Below are positions 28,673 to 43,600 of a DNA stretch of 64,000 nucleotides, one piece after another (position 1 is the first letter of the stretch; the number at the start of each line of letters is the position of its first letter). Source of the DNA: Linepithema humile. Taxonomy: Eukaryota; Arthropoda; Insecta; Hymenoptera; Formicidae. The stretch is taken from contig NC_090128.1 of NCBI RefSeq assembly GCF_040581485.1, forward strand, positions 31,650,931-31,714,930, in the 5' to 3' direction. The notes below the pieces were generated by a model. That model ran no database searches, had not been told where the DNA came from, and was given only the letters and a program-made list of their open reading frames with translations. The position numbers were made by a program, and so were the translations under genes.

Positions 28673-31600
28673 ATGACAATATCCTACGCGAGCGAAGTGC
28701 CGAACGGCTCCAGCTTTGGCTGCTTCTGGAGGATTCTGATCAAGTGAGTCTCTCGATCTCCGCTGCTTGTTCCGTGCAATCTAACGCCAAGCCCCTAGCT
28801 TTGATACGCTAAATGAATATACGCGGCTTTTTGCGGTCTACGTTTGACGTAGGCACCGGAGCTGTCAACTCGCTAGCGACTGACAGGTGGGACCGGCAAC
28901 AGGCGCGTGGCAAGAATTGTTTCTTGTGTATTCCTCGGTTCTAATCGCATCGCGATGTTTCATTCTGTCGTTTGTCAAATAAATATTTATTTTGTTTTAT
29001 TTTCCAGTAATTTCTAATTCAACTGACAATGAGTTTGAAGAATCGCAATATTTTATTCGCCGTTGCGAGTTATTTGCTTTTCCAAATTTTTTATTAATTA
29101 TAATCGGCAAAGGTTGTATGCAGACCTACTTTTACTTCTGCTAAGTTGCATAAATTATTAAGTGACAGTATTTTTTATTGAAACTCGAACACGTGATCGG
29201 CTGGCGGCATTTGCGATTATGCGATTATTGCAAAATGTAGCAGTTTCGTGATACGAATTTGTCAAAGAACATCAGAATGTATTGGAGGATTAAGATTATT
29301 TCGTCATTTATTTTTTATACAGAGTGGTCCACACAAAATCTGATCGAGCTTTTAGCCGTCTACGCGTTGTCAGTATGCCATTAAAACGAAGACGTTGCGT
29401 TATTGCGACCGGCTGATCATTGTGCAACGTTTAACTTTCGATTTAATGCTGCACTCTCGATTTATAGCCTAGTTATATAGAAAGAGAAAAGGAATAATCC
29501 TTCAAGGATTCAACAGCTATTCTGCTGGAAATAGAAAGACAGGACATCCTTTAGGTATACTCGTATATAGCTACTTGCATTCACGCATCAAAACGTTTGA
29601 TAATCCAAAACAAATTGATCAGTCACATGTTTCGAGACTCGTCGAAAATTAGCATCGTCGATTAACAACGTCCGTCCCAAATTTTACATTTTAATCATTG
29701 AAAAAAAATGCGATCTCGCGCGAATCACAATAGCGGAGCACGTAAAAGTCGTTAACACAGAAATAATGCTCGGTCAACGCTTGCTCGCGCGTTTTAAGGA
29801 AATAAGGTCGTCGATACATCGAACGACGCGCGCGTCACGCTTGTGCCTGGAATATCGTCGCTGAAAATTACTGTGCCACTACACGCTGATCCGTGTGTCG
29901 CTTATCTGATACGTAATGGATAACAATGGTAATGTTTATGTTGGAGGGATTGACTTGACAACATTAGCCGGACATGTGTTTAATCGAGTATGCATATGTA
30001 AACGTATCGTATGCCCAGAATACAGTAATGTCGCGCTATCATTGAGACCGTTCTTTCTGAATGATCCATCATGAGTGTGTGAACACTGTCAATAAATTCT
30101 GACATATCTCACAGGTGTTTTTTATTTAATTCCAGAGGTATGGCAGGAAATATTGATTAATGATATCCATTACATTTCCGTCATTTCATCAGTCTTTCAA
30201 AAATAGTCATGCATTATAAACGATATATTTGCGAAAGAGTAATAGATATTAAATGTCATTGCTAATTATTAATCACAATTAACTATTATTAATATAAAAC
30301 CCAAATATTTTCCCTCTACACATATTTCTGATTAAATTCTGCAGTTCCGCTACTGATAATACTGGATGTTTTGCAAGAACTGCTATATCTTGTCTGCGAA
30401 ATGCGTCACAGTAATCTGCCGTGGTAAAATTCCAGAAATGTGACCGATATGAGTTTTACACACCCAAGACGATTGTTTCATCTTAATTACAGCATAGTGC
30501 CATCAAACGTTCATAGTCCAAAATTCCAGTAATCTAAAATTGTTCGTCATTAAGTCATTGCATAATCATTCCTGTAAATCGGTGACATCAATGCCTGTCG
30601 AGAGCGTCTACACGATTCACAGTGTCGGAAATTACGTATGAAATTAAACGTTATACAATCTAGGATTTTTGTAGAAGAACATGAGAGTAAGGTGCGATTT
30701 CGTTCGAAACAATTTGCTACATTTAAGTACAATGGCTGATTGTTCGAAAATTTCCAAAAGGATGACGAGCAGAATCACTTGATTAAATAGAATTTATTCG
30801 ACGATAACGATACGCCAATAATTGCTCAGCACGTCAGCCATTTCTCAAATACAATCGCGAAATGCAAAATATTTATAAACTTACTTTATCGTCAAAATAA
30901 TTGTCAAAATTCTTGTCAAAATAATAAATAAAAGAAGAAAAATAGATCAAAATTGCGCTGTTTTCAAATAACAAAATGTTATATTTTTCTATACAACTCC
31001 CTCTTCTATCCTAATCCTCCCTCTTCCGTCAAAATATAAAACGGATGTGATAATTGTATTTTAAATCATTCGCATGACATGACAAACTATTTGCTGCTGA
31101 CAATAAGACTCGCAGAGAGAAACATACATTATTATGAGTTAAAATATTATTGTATTTATACTTTACCGATTATACAAATTTATGCGAAATTATTGTCATT
31201 ACTAATAATAGATGGCAAGAGCATTTTCTGCTAGAAAATTCACTAGTACAGTTTTGAGATATAAATACGTCTAATAAAAATATGATAAATAGATAGTTAA
31301 AAAAAACAGTATATCAAATAAAACAATTATATTTCTACACAATTTTTTTTCTGCTGCAAACTCGTTTCGATGCGATGACATGCATTTCGCACTCATTCGC
31401 AAAAATGCATCTGAAGCACCAACCTATTACCATTCGCGGCGTCCTTGTAGAAGCCCGTTTGTTAACATTTCCGCGACCTTTACACACATATACCTTTACA
31501 TATTGCGTCGGTGGATGCTCCCTAGTGTCGGTTTCTCTCCGAGCGCCTCAGTGGAAACGGTATTAACGGCTTTCACGTAAGATCTCGCTTTCCTATGCGC

Positions 31601-34600
31601 GTTATACTACACATTGCAGTTGTTAAAGGAAAGACGACAGCGGCCAGTCTATAAATACGCCAGAATGTCCAGGAATAGAAAATCTTTCGCGATAGCGTGC
31701 AAACGAGAGCGCATATTCCGTAAGTCGGTTCTTGACAGAAATTATGATTAGCTATAATTTGCGGAGAAAGGAATGCCTATCTCTTATATGTTTTCCCGCT
31801 ATTCTTGATATCTTAGGTATATAATTTTTCATATTTTTTGAACGCCGCATTCTTCATAGGATTATTTCGATTCTAGAACAGCCGTGTTTTTCGCATCGTC
31901 ATTCACAATAAAAAGAAATAGTTCGTTACTATATTAGTTATGCCAAAGATAATTAGCGATCTTGCTTCGGCATTTCATCGCTAGCGTTTTGCTCCTTTAG
32001 ATGCAGCGAGCACGCGAAGCACTCTTTTTTTCTCATTTGAGTCTTCCGCGGTGACCCATACCAGCTTTCTTATCCGCTTGCCGGTGCTCGCTGGCAAAAG
32101 GAAGCACGATCACCGATCTATAAATACTCAAGAGAGCCCCCGGAACATACTATAAATACATACCATGTCCAAGAATAGAAAATCCGCTTTTCCAGTACGT
32201 TGATAACGATCGAGCGGGCAAATTCTCATGTGGAGCAGATCTGTTACGAGATTAATTATGAATTAAGTTAGATACGATCGTTAGGACGTGATTCTACTGC
32301 ACCCCAGAGAGATGCGTGGCGTAAATGTCCATGCATGGCGAAGGGCCAATTCCCTCGATTTCTTCTGAGGATTATAAATCGACTCAAGTTCCGTCAACGA
32401 CGTGCTCTCGAAATTGTCGCAATATTTTTCCAGTATTCTTTACTTTTTATTTCTTCTGATATTTTTCTATGGTTATTTATTTTATTTGGCAACTTTCGAC
32501 AATTTTATTTTATTTTATTTGGCAACTTCCGACAATTTTACTTGAAATCTTCGTGTTGTTAGTTAACGAGGAAGAAAACTTTATTGTTCAGTGGTCAGTC
32601 CGATAACGAGTAATTATCCGAAATATAAAGAATGTGTGACGTTAGCAAAATGACACAAAAGTGTTATACAGTATTTTTATGCTTCATGGTTATCACTTGG
32701 AGCATGACATTTGTGCAATAAGTGCCTGCATGTACAGCTGCCCCGATCACGTTCATGCGCGCGAAATACTCGCAGCGCATGAACGGAAGAATCATGGCGG
32801 CGAATCGCACGCGTGAAAGCAAGAACGGTTTCACGCCGCGCGGAGCTGGACGCCTAATATAGGCTTTCGTATCGTGTTTGCATTGGCGATTTCATCGAAA
32901 AGAAACTACAAATCAAGTGACTTTGATCGATACATCGGCAGCACAATGTTGCCTTCAAAGGGGCACGCAGACGATGCGCAAGGCCAGGTTGCGCGGGCAA
33001 AATTTGTGCAGATGTTTGCAGAATTACAAGCAGTTCATGTTGTGAAATAAAAAAAGCGTACGTCGCCGAATCGTTCGATTAATCGTGAAGAATCGTCACG
33101 CACTTTATGTAGGACACAGAATAAAACATGGGTATGTCGAAAATGTTGCTCTGGAACAAGGAAAACATAAATGTAAGGAATTACCACTGATTATACCGAC
33201 GCGATCACTTTAAAACGGAAAATGAGTGCATAATTAAAATTTCCAGGTATTTATATACGCCATGCTATTTTAGAACACACCCTAAAGATTCGAGGGACGT
33301 GCTACGAATGTATTGTTTAATATTTTTATATGCAAGCAATTCTTTTCCATTATATATCGAAAATAAGTTTCAAAAAGCAAAAAGAGATATCATGCAATGT
33401 TACACGTAAAATGCTGAGTATGAATTCTTGACAAATATGCACACGCATTTTACGTCATTATTATGATATCATTATTTACAATGTTTATTTTGCATTTAAT
33501 TTTGCATACGATTTAAGATTGTTTTTTAAATTTTAATTTAATTTTAAATTGTCTTGAATATTTAATAGTATTATTGAATAAACTCTTTTAGCGCATGTGT
33601 CACTAAAAAAAACCATAAACATTTATAACTTTACTCTTCACAATGAAATATTGCGCATTTATCACTTAATCGTACATAATCTTGAATTATCTCTAGCGTC
33701 AATCAAGAATAAAAATTTATTTTTCTTGCAGAAGGAAATAAAATTACTATGATAGAAATCAGTAAAAAAAAATGACAAAAGAGAAGAAACTATAAATCAA
33801 CAATAAAAAAAAATATGTTGTTGTTATAAATAATTAGTACGTACATTACATTTAGAATCTCTTTAGCAGAATACATAAATAGAAAAATTCATTAAACAAT
33901 TTAGTTTTAGTGAATAAGAAAGTTAGGAATAAGTAATAAATCTTGTAGAAACTTATTTGGAATTGGATAATCGATTTGAGCTTGATGACGAGGAAATATG
34001 GGCAGATGGAACTTGTTTTTCATGATTTCAGGGACGGAAATAACTGTCTCTCGTATCAGTGAAAGGAACATCGGAATCACGTCACATCCTTTTGATATAT
34101 GATCTTTGGTGAAAACGATCGATGAAATTTTTCAAGAGTCTAACTCATGACTCACGAACTTTAATCATGTAAATCGCTTTTGCTTTAATCTATAAACCTG
34201 CCTCAAGCTAAAAATAACCGTACGAATCTCTACGTCATGGTACAGCTGCTGTTTCTTTTTTCATTCGTTATTTCTTTTAAAAATATTTAAGTGATCACTT
34301 TTACTTTATACAAATATACTTATGTGTACGTATTTCATTTCTATTTAGATTTTACTGGACTATTATCCATTTTGTCACGTCCCAAACTAAATCGTACTAA
34401 ACATTGTCTTCTTATCTGCATAACATTTTCTGCGCGTGTTCCGTTCTTCAGCATTTTTATAAATTTTTTAAATTTTATCTCGTCTTTTTATGCTTTCGCG
34501 TGATTCTTCTCACGTCGACGTCAAAGAGACTTGTTTATAGCCTCATTTTTATGCGCAGCTTTTCTAATTATTCAAAAACTTAGACTAATAAGGTTTATCT

Positions 34601-37600
34601 CACGCAGCTTCGTCTTATCAAATTCGCGGACTGCGCTCAATTGTTTGGCCGCACGGAGACAATATCGATTAACCACGTTTGAGCTCGCGCGTTGTGACGA
34701 ACGAGTCCTATCGCATCATCGGGCGGCGTCTTCGCGGCGCATCGCATCGTCCTCTCGCACACCTTGCGCGAGTATGAGCACTCGTCGCCTGTCGCTTTGC
34801 ACCGCGCCGAATGACAATGAGAAAAAGAGCGAGCGGCGACGGCGGCTTGCACTTGGTTGCGCGCTACACTTCGATTGCGTGACACACATTTCGCTTACCT
34901 CGCTCGTCTTTCGTCGACCTCTCGCGCATAAGCACGCCGGAGAGCGCTTTTCACAAACGGCGCGAGACGACGCCGGGCTTAAGTGCCGCTACACGCCGCC
35001 CGGTATGTCGAATCGCCTAGAAACCCGAGCTGACCCAGTGCCTTCGCCATCGGCACCATCTCTAGCACGCCCGCGGGTTCTAATGTTCCCGCGAACTCGC
35101 ATTCTCGGACTACCGGTCACAGTAGTTCGCATCAACGAGCATCTACCCGAGTTAATAAGATTTCTATGTGGCAGACGAAATTATAATCTAAAAGAAAAGT
35201 TATATTGCAAATTAAAAAAATTTAGTCTAAGAATTTAAGGAAATTTATGCTTTATATCATTAATGAATTACTATTTGCACGTATTTCAGAAACGTGTGCA
35301 CTAAAAGAGGAGAGGATCGTAATCTATAGAAATGATTTAATAGATACATATACATATAACAAAGAAAAGCGCTTCAGGATAATACTAGTCTGAATGCGCT
35401 CTAAACGCTTTCATCATGTCTAACAAATGATGCCTTTATTCACTTATTAACAATTGAAAACATCGAAACAATACACATTATTGCATCAAGTATTGTGCAA
35501 TATGTATGCTACGGTATCTCAAGTGCTAATTGACATTAACTAGACATTATACGTGACTTTTAAACTCACAATCTACGACTTTATGTCAAAATTTGTGTGG
35601 AACAATAGGAGAAGTTGTCCTTTTGGATGCGATTGTTCTTTTTTACAGAGTGGAGAAATACAGAATGCTATCAAGCAAATAAAAACTACATTTTATTCAC
35701 ATTCGGCGTTCTCGGTATTTCGAATTGCACTTCGAGATCTGACATTGGCGAGAATAATTTCCGTGTCTGCGTCTTGCAAAATACCTTCGTCGGTTGCACC
35801 CGAGGGCATAAAAGCTTGTTTTTTTCTTCCGCGAAGTCTCGTCGAAAATTTCCATTGGTCCTTGATCAACTCGGCGAATGTCCGTACGTGAGTTAAACGG
35901 CATGCCACAGGGACGCTTATCGTTTTCTCGCAAGAGGCAAAAGGCGGGCGTTTCGTTCAACGACTGATTGATTAACGTGTCACGCATCCAATTTTGCTCA
36001 ATTTCTAATTGAAATGTGAGGCCACTCTTTCTTGCGCGCGGAATATGTTCTTGTCTGGTATGTTTTGATCAATCTGCGTGTAATAATCTAGATTTCTACT
36101 GGATATAGTGTGACACCAATCCTTCGATTCAGCGCATCAACCTGATGGCCGCGGAAGTACGATTCTCAAAGAATCTCCAGAGATCTGGCTAAGTGAGGGC
36201 GAACGAGGAGCATCACGCCGTGAAGCGTGACCGGCGTTAGTTATGCAACCTTTTATTGCCTTACGTCCTTGTTTCCCGCATTGGTATTATCTTGCTTAGA
36301 GCGAGGAATCAATTACAATTTGTTGCCTTGATGATGGTGTCTCTTCGAAAGGCGAGGGGGAAAGAGGGAAATCCCGGTCAATAAGTATGCCGTCGTAGCT
36401 TTCAGAGAGAATCGCGAAAATTTCAGTCGACCAGTAAAATTATGAAAAATTATCAGCTTGATTTATTTGCTGACACAGTTTGACCACAATCCGTGGCAAA
36501 TGTGTTTATTGCTTAGAAGAGGCTTTTAGAGGTTTGCGACGGCTATTAAAGCCCTAATTTAAGCGTTACGTAATATATAGCACTAGTTCATAAATCATTC
36601 GACAACTACTTTTAGCACTCCATAAATGTCCGTGAGAGTTCGCATGTTACCGCGCATAATTGCAGCGCAGAGATTTCTAGATACGCTCGAACGACTAGAA
36701 AAGTCGACGATTAATGAATTCCTCAATGAATCCCGAATAGCATAAATTTACTACTTGCGATAATATCTTCTAATCATAATTTTAATCAATGTCTGATGCG
36801 CACGATCAAATTATTGTGTTTCTTAGAATATCACTTGTACTCGACGGTCGTGAAAAAGCAGAACAGGTATAGGAGCTCGAGGTGATAACAAAATGCAGGA
36901 GATATGCAAAGAGATAAGCAATAGCGTGCTTACCGCGTCTACGCACAACCATCGCCACTTCTCGCGCCGCGAACTTAAAATACAAGGCTGCCCGTAACTA
37001 TGTCACTGTCAATCAGACTCATCGGTATGTATAACACTCACCAAACGCAGTCGTTGTGCCAGGACACTTAATTATCTTCACGGTCCGAGACACGGGAAAG
37101 ACCTTACTATATGATTATTCCAGATTGCCAGTTAATTTGCTATTTAATCGCCGGATGAAATCTTTTTATAATGCTGCAAAGATTTATTCAAATTATATAT
37201 GATATGTAGCTTTATATGTAATAAAAATATTTTACGATAAAAACAATGCTTTTAGGTTATGAGGATTATTGCTTTGCGATTACACTCGTGCCACTAAAAT
37301 CACTTTATCTACTTGCAAAGGATTTGTCGGTCTTTGACCACATCAACATCCGGAATTTCATACATCATATTAAAATGACATGCAAATGAAAATAATAAGA
37401 GCCTGAGATACTGAACGCAAACCCGTAATATTTGTTTAACGCTGAATAAACATTCCCCGACAATCGTTTTGAGCGATTGTAGATTAAAAAATTTATATAA
37501 TAATTTGTTTCAATATTAGTATCTTTGATAATAATTTTAATATTATATATGTATTAGCCAATCAAATATTATTTGATATCCATAGATTAAAATAATTGAT

Positions 37601-40600
37601 CATTGTAATTATGTCAGATGCGTCATTATAAACATGAGAACTTTTAAATTAAATATTTTCGTCAACTTTATCAGTATTTTGCACTTAAATGCAATAAAAT
37701 CATTACGTAGCATTGTTTCATTAGTAATCCAAACAGTCGAACGTTCGACGCTTCCCGTGCCAGCTGCGGGTGAGGCACGGCCTTGTTAACACGCTCGAGT
37801 ATAATTTTCAGCATCGAGATGGGCGCTTGCCCATCACGCGGCACGATTAATTCGTTAGCGGCCGCGATTGATGTTAATCGTCTACTGGAATTATATAAAC
37901 ACAGAGGAAGCTGACTCTTGTTCCTAGCGCTCGGGCGCTTTACGTACTTCCGTAATCTGCGCGAATTCGCGTTAAGACTTTCATGCAGCTAATCGGCGCA
38001 CCTTCTAACTACGCCTCGAATTGCGTCAATTTTTTCTCTTCTAGAATTCTTTCCGTTAATAGCTTTTCGTAATTTTCGTGCGCGCCGCCTGTTCTAACTT
38101 ATGCATGACTTACGGAGTAAAAAATTACAAGACCATTAAATAACAGACTGCAACGTTTTGCTGAAATATTCTTATTATTAATTCGCAAGCTACACACGCA
38201 AAGTGCGGAGAATGCCCTTAATTACGCTTGTAAACCTTACGGTATACTGCAACAAAGTGTTGCGTACAAATTGTGACATGTAACATATGCAGAGTACATG
38301 TTTAGATTGCGCATGCATAGCTTTATGGTGTAAGAACAAAATGTAAGTAATCTTCGGGCTACGTTTCTCACAGTAATCTCGTAAATCAATGAATGTGTAA
38401 CACACACGGTCAGATTGTTTTTTAATTTGTGTTAATTAATTCGACGATTATTGAATGACTCGATGGATCCCTTCGTAACAGCGCGGCGCGTCATCATTCT
38501 CGGAAACGCGGAAGCAGTTAAATCGTCGAAATCAACGGCTATTCTTTTTCCATACCGCCTATAAATTACCACGTTAGAATCAGCATTCTTGGTAAAAAGA
38601 ATAATGCCCAATTATATCGTGATATTTTTCATACGTAGACAAAGTTAATCGATGTGAATCTTATAATGATTAAATCTAAAAAAAACAATAGTTGAATATC
38701 TACTATTTTTTGCGTATAATTTTGCATTAAAGAGAATTGAAAATGTGCTTGCGTAACAATTAAAATATAAATGAATGAAAAAAGCGGATTCAACCAACAT
38801 GGTGCTTTTAAGTCGACTATAACTTTTCGAACACTTGCTTCGACTTCGTCCTCGTAACAATGCTGACCGCGGTTTGTGGGTTTTCATTGCCTCTGCACGT
38901 GCTTCGATATGCGTGGGCGAATGATTGGTGATTTTCTTCCTGGTTGTCCTACCGCTACATGAAAGATTCAAGTTGCTCCGTTCGTATAAATATAATTTGA
39001 TTAACTTTAAAAAAAATTAAAAGATAAAATATTATTTCACAGCAATTTAAACAACGCATCTTACATATCACTCGGCAATTATACGATGCAATAAACACAA
39101 GAATAACGATAACAATTTGAGAAAGTCTTCAAGTCAACCGGTTAACCATAAATAGCTCAAGGGATCATTAACAATTATTTACTGACCACGAATCAATATT
39201 GACGTAATCATATAATGTCAATTAGCAGAACTTTTTTAGCGTGCGCGTAATATATTACGGAAACGTTACGAGAAAACAGACGTAGAAAAAGATTATCTCT
39301 TTTGCGCTCGCACGTCATTCTTCGCTTCGGTCGTTGCGAAATTCAGTTCGATTACCGCGCGAGACACAAGTAAGGTATTGCGTAGTAAAAAGATGAGCAC
39401 ACAGTGCCTTTTTTGCTATTATACATAACGTTATACTTTCTTTAGTCAAAGAAAATTCTATCGTGGCTCGGATCGTCGCTCGGATTCTGTGTCGCGGACC
39501 ATCTTTGTCGCAATACGCAGAGAGATGAAAAAGAATACATAGCCGAGGCAGAAGCAATATAAGTTAGTGCATTTTTTCTCGACACAAACCATACACGGTC
39601 AGCTCTATTCATTCCGGGAGGATCGTCTTGATTTCCTTCGTTTCTTTTTCATCGATGCTTTGTGCTTCTAGCAAAGCGCCGTTTACAGGAATGTACGTAT
39701 AAGTGGTCGCTGCCTTTGCTTGGCGCGAGATGAAGAAAAAGAAGGAAGCAGAAAGATCAGGTTCCGCTATTATTGTTTTAATGGACGCACTATTACAATT
39801 CATCCGAGAACGATATTTCAATGTCAGATCGTAAGGGAATACGCAAGAAATCGCACGAATGTAGCAAATGGCGCAACAAAACATTGTCATGGGAATCGCA
39901 GTCTTTGTTCCCAGTTATCGGACGTACTGCAGATTTTCTGCTAAACTCTCGATAAGTTTTGTAAAAAAATAATCATCAAAGCGTGCGTTCTTTTTCCGAA
40001 TTTTTCGTAGAAACTATGATAATAAAAATAAATATATAAATATCTTTTCAATAATTCCTATATGTACATTAAGTTTCTCGATATATGAGAACAATGTACT
40101 TAAATTTTCGTACACTTTAGACATCTCGATCTGAGATCGGTGTACTATCTAACTGTCTCATGTAGACTAATTTACTAATTTCTTTAAGAAAAATTAAAAA
40201 TTTATCATTAACATCCTGCGACGGCTTTTAATGCTCTTCTATTATATTTCTTGAATAAAAACAAATACATAACAATTTCATTATATTAATCTCTGCGCGT
40301 GGTGCAAAGTTTCATCGGAATTTTTGTATTACAGTAGCAGAAATGAGAGAATCTTCAATTTTTAAAAAATATTATACTGTTTTCAAGTTTAGAAAAAAAG
40401 CGAGAATCAATGACTACAATGAAATTAATTTATCATAAGTGACAAACAGTAAATCGCGCTATCAAAAAACTATTTTTTTAAATTCTATCTGCAGTATTTG
40501 TATATTTAAGTCGCGGAAGCTGTACCCAGTGCATCTGGACTCATTGACCATGACCACGGATAGTTGTTGAACATAACAGAACACCTTGGCAATGACTCGA

Positions 40601-43600
40601 TCAATCATGGAGTCGATTTCCAAATACGGGCTGACCGGCTAAATTGGTTGATAATAAATACGCCGAGTTCGATGAACAGGAGCGTCGACGCAGGAAACTG
40701 CTGAAAACGGTACGATCACAAACTTGGGATGGAGTCGGCGTAACTGGGCATACCACATCAGTTATTCTATTTACGGATGACGGATCCGTTAACGCCTTCC
40801 TCATCCCATTGCTTGTTTACGAATATAAATTCATAGAGCTCGTCAGCGATAGCATCAAAAATTGTAGAATATGTGAAAAGTTACGGTTGATATTTCACAT
40901 TAAAAAAAAATATTTAATGTCAGAATAAAAAACGCAATTCTCTCACGGTTATTTAAAAGCCGTAATAATTTAGCAGAAGTTGATGGTCAGTGCATATCAT
41001 CCATCACTCTAAGTTAACAAGCACGACCATCGCATTGCGAGTTAAAACAAGGACAATTGCTGTGCAGATGTCTTAATTACCGTTTCTCATTGTTAACCGA
41101 GATCTCAATGCCGACAATTTTATCTATGTTAAACATGGAAAAAATCTAATATCTTCATTCAATGATATCTAATGCAATTGACGTATATTCCGCTTTCCAA
41201 ATAACAAGCAGTTTATTGTCGATGTTATCCGCATTAAGTGCAGTATTATTTAATTAGTACAAATTTTTAGTAGTAAAATATACGAACAGAAATAATAATG
41301 TATATGTGGTGAAAATTTTATTTAGCGATTTAAGATTATTGACTCACTATACCAATTTTTTTATCTCCTCATCTCACAGTGCGTGACTTCGCCGCGCACG
41401 CATTATATCGAGAGATTTCGAAAGCGTTTTTTTTTGCAATCGCTTTCACCCGATCCGTCTCATTGTTCTCAAGTGTCAGTCTACCCAAAACCTTGTACCC
41501 AAATTTATATCATCTTTCGAAGCACGTGTGTAATAAGCACAGCTTATGTTGGAACACAAAGAAAATACGTCAGCTTAATAATATGTACACATACATATTT
41601 ATACCTATGTTAAAATATCTAACATAAGACATCGATGTATGACTTTTAGATCAGATGAGAGTTATATAAACCATCATATAAATTATTTAAATTACAGCGT
41701 GCGTAAAAGAAAGTAATAGCTTTTAGATTATATCAGACTCTCTCGTTTCCGTTGGGGATCTCAGATTAGTAATTGATACTTTTAATATTTATTCGGCATC
41801 GAAATAACGCCGCCGCATCAAGCGTGACCATTGATGTAAATCGCGCGGAGAAATGGAGAAGGACAAGCATAAAGAGTAGGAATTGAAGAAATAGAATTGT
41901 GCAACATGGCGAAACATAGCGTGGTTGTCTGGCCGACAAGAGCGATAAAAGGCCTTGGCGAGCCTTGACCGGTGGACCGTTACTTTACGCCATCCACAGC
42001 AGCTTAAGCTCCTTATTTCCCTCTTACCAGTACAGCTAGATGTAAGACCTCACCCAGTCTCTTTGCAAAGCCACCGTTTCTAGTTTTCTTTTTTTTTTTC
42101 TTAATGATGCATCGATTAATCATGAAAATCATTACTTATCTGCTCGAGCATAATGGCCACATGCCACGAAGGAAGAAAAAAAAAGATTTTATAAAGTTTC
42201 CTTAATGATTGACGAGATGGTAAAGATATTATTTCCGCAGGTCTGACGTACGACATACGCCGATGTGAATTACGATTATAAGCAGCATTGTGTAATAATT
42301 TTCATTCAAGTACAGATTACATTGTTGCTACTTGTGTCTTAAATTGCACAATAATAAATAAGAGCGTAATCGAGAAGTTTCTAATAAATTCAGTCACTGA
42401 AGAGCTTTTCATATTATTTCTGTCTGTGAATGTGACATAAATTTTATATTTGGAATATAAGATATTCGAAGAATAATCAGGTACTAATCATAGATATTAA
42501 ATTTTCTATTTGCGATGAGAATAAATCTGTTAAGCAGCAAAGCGTTCCTTCCTTTTATTCTATAAAATTCTCATGAGTGTAAACATTGTATCATACTAGG
42601 AAATGTTGATGCGAATATTCACAAAGCACATCGTACGTATGATAAATTCTTATTCATATTTATTCATTTACAATTAGTATAATACGCATTGAGAAATTAT
42701 GTAGTGTCGTGTAAGATGTCTTTGCGATGCGAGTTGCATCGAGACTCTCGATTCGAGAGGCGAAACAACGGAGCCTCGATACCTACTGTAATAAACTGTA
42801 TGAACGTAGATTATCGTTTGCTTAGTTTGTAAGACAGCACTGCAGTGACTCACGTTTCAGTAATATTTAGCATTCCGTCGTGATACCAAAGCGATTATGG
42901 CAAGCTCCCAGTCACTTCCTACATTGCTCTTTATTCTATATCGAGCCGAGTAAATTTATGTCTGACGTCCGAAACATAAGAGACATAGATAAAACCTTAT
43001 CTATGCACTATAAGACGAACCTTTTACGTTTTGTGAGCGGTTTTATTTGCATCTTGCAATTAAAGTTTCCGAAGTTAGAGTACGAGAATATTAGAATACG
43101 AGTTCTTTGAGAATATTACTTTTGCGCGATAATTCCTCCATTTTCTTGCGTTACTTAAATTTGTTTAAACATTTTACGAAATTTGTTTTCAATAATTATT
43201 AATTTTTTTATTTAAAAAAAAGCAAAAAATAAAGATTAACCTATAAAATGATGTATAATAATTTATAACAATATAGTTACTTATAATCCCGATGAATAAA
43301 AAGTATAATAAATGAGATAAATTATTTTTTATATTCTCATATTGTGGAAAAAAGATATTTTTACGTCCCAAATAAAAAAGCCTAAAAAGTGCCTGGAAGA
43401 TTAGAATGTCTTGCGGACGTCTTTACGATGTTTTCACACGTTTATATTGTCTGCGATGTTATCGCCTAACGATTACAAAATGCACTTTTCAACATCAATA
43501 CGCCTTTCAGCGTTACTCGAAAAGCGCGCTTGATGTAACTATGCAATTCATCTAAACGAGGTTCAGACTCCCCGCGGCACATAGAAACTAGACGCGCTAT

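Noticed and set aside
29320..29400. Transposon-end-like ACAGAGTGGTCC motif near 29320
   Set aside because: No matching inverted end or target duplication was found nearby.
40644..40928. Plus-strand frame with a charged segment (NKYAEFDEQERRRRKLLK)
   Set aside because: It looks protein-like for about 30 residues, but it begins with TTG just after a stop, has no acceptor in phase and no recognised family.
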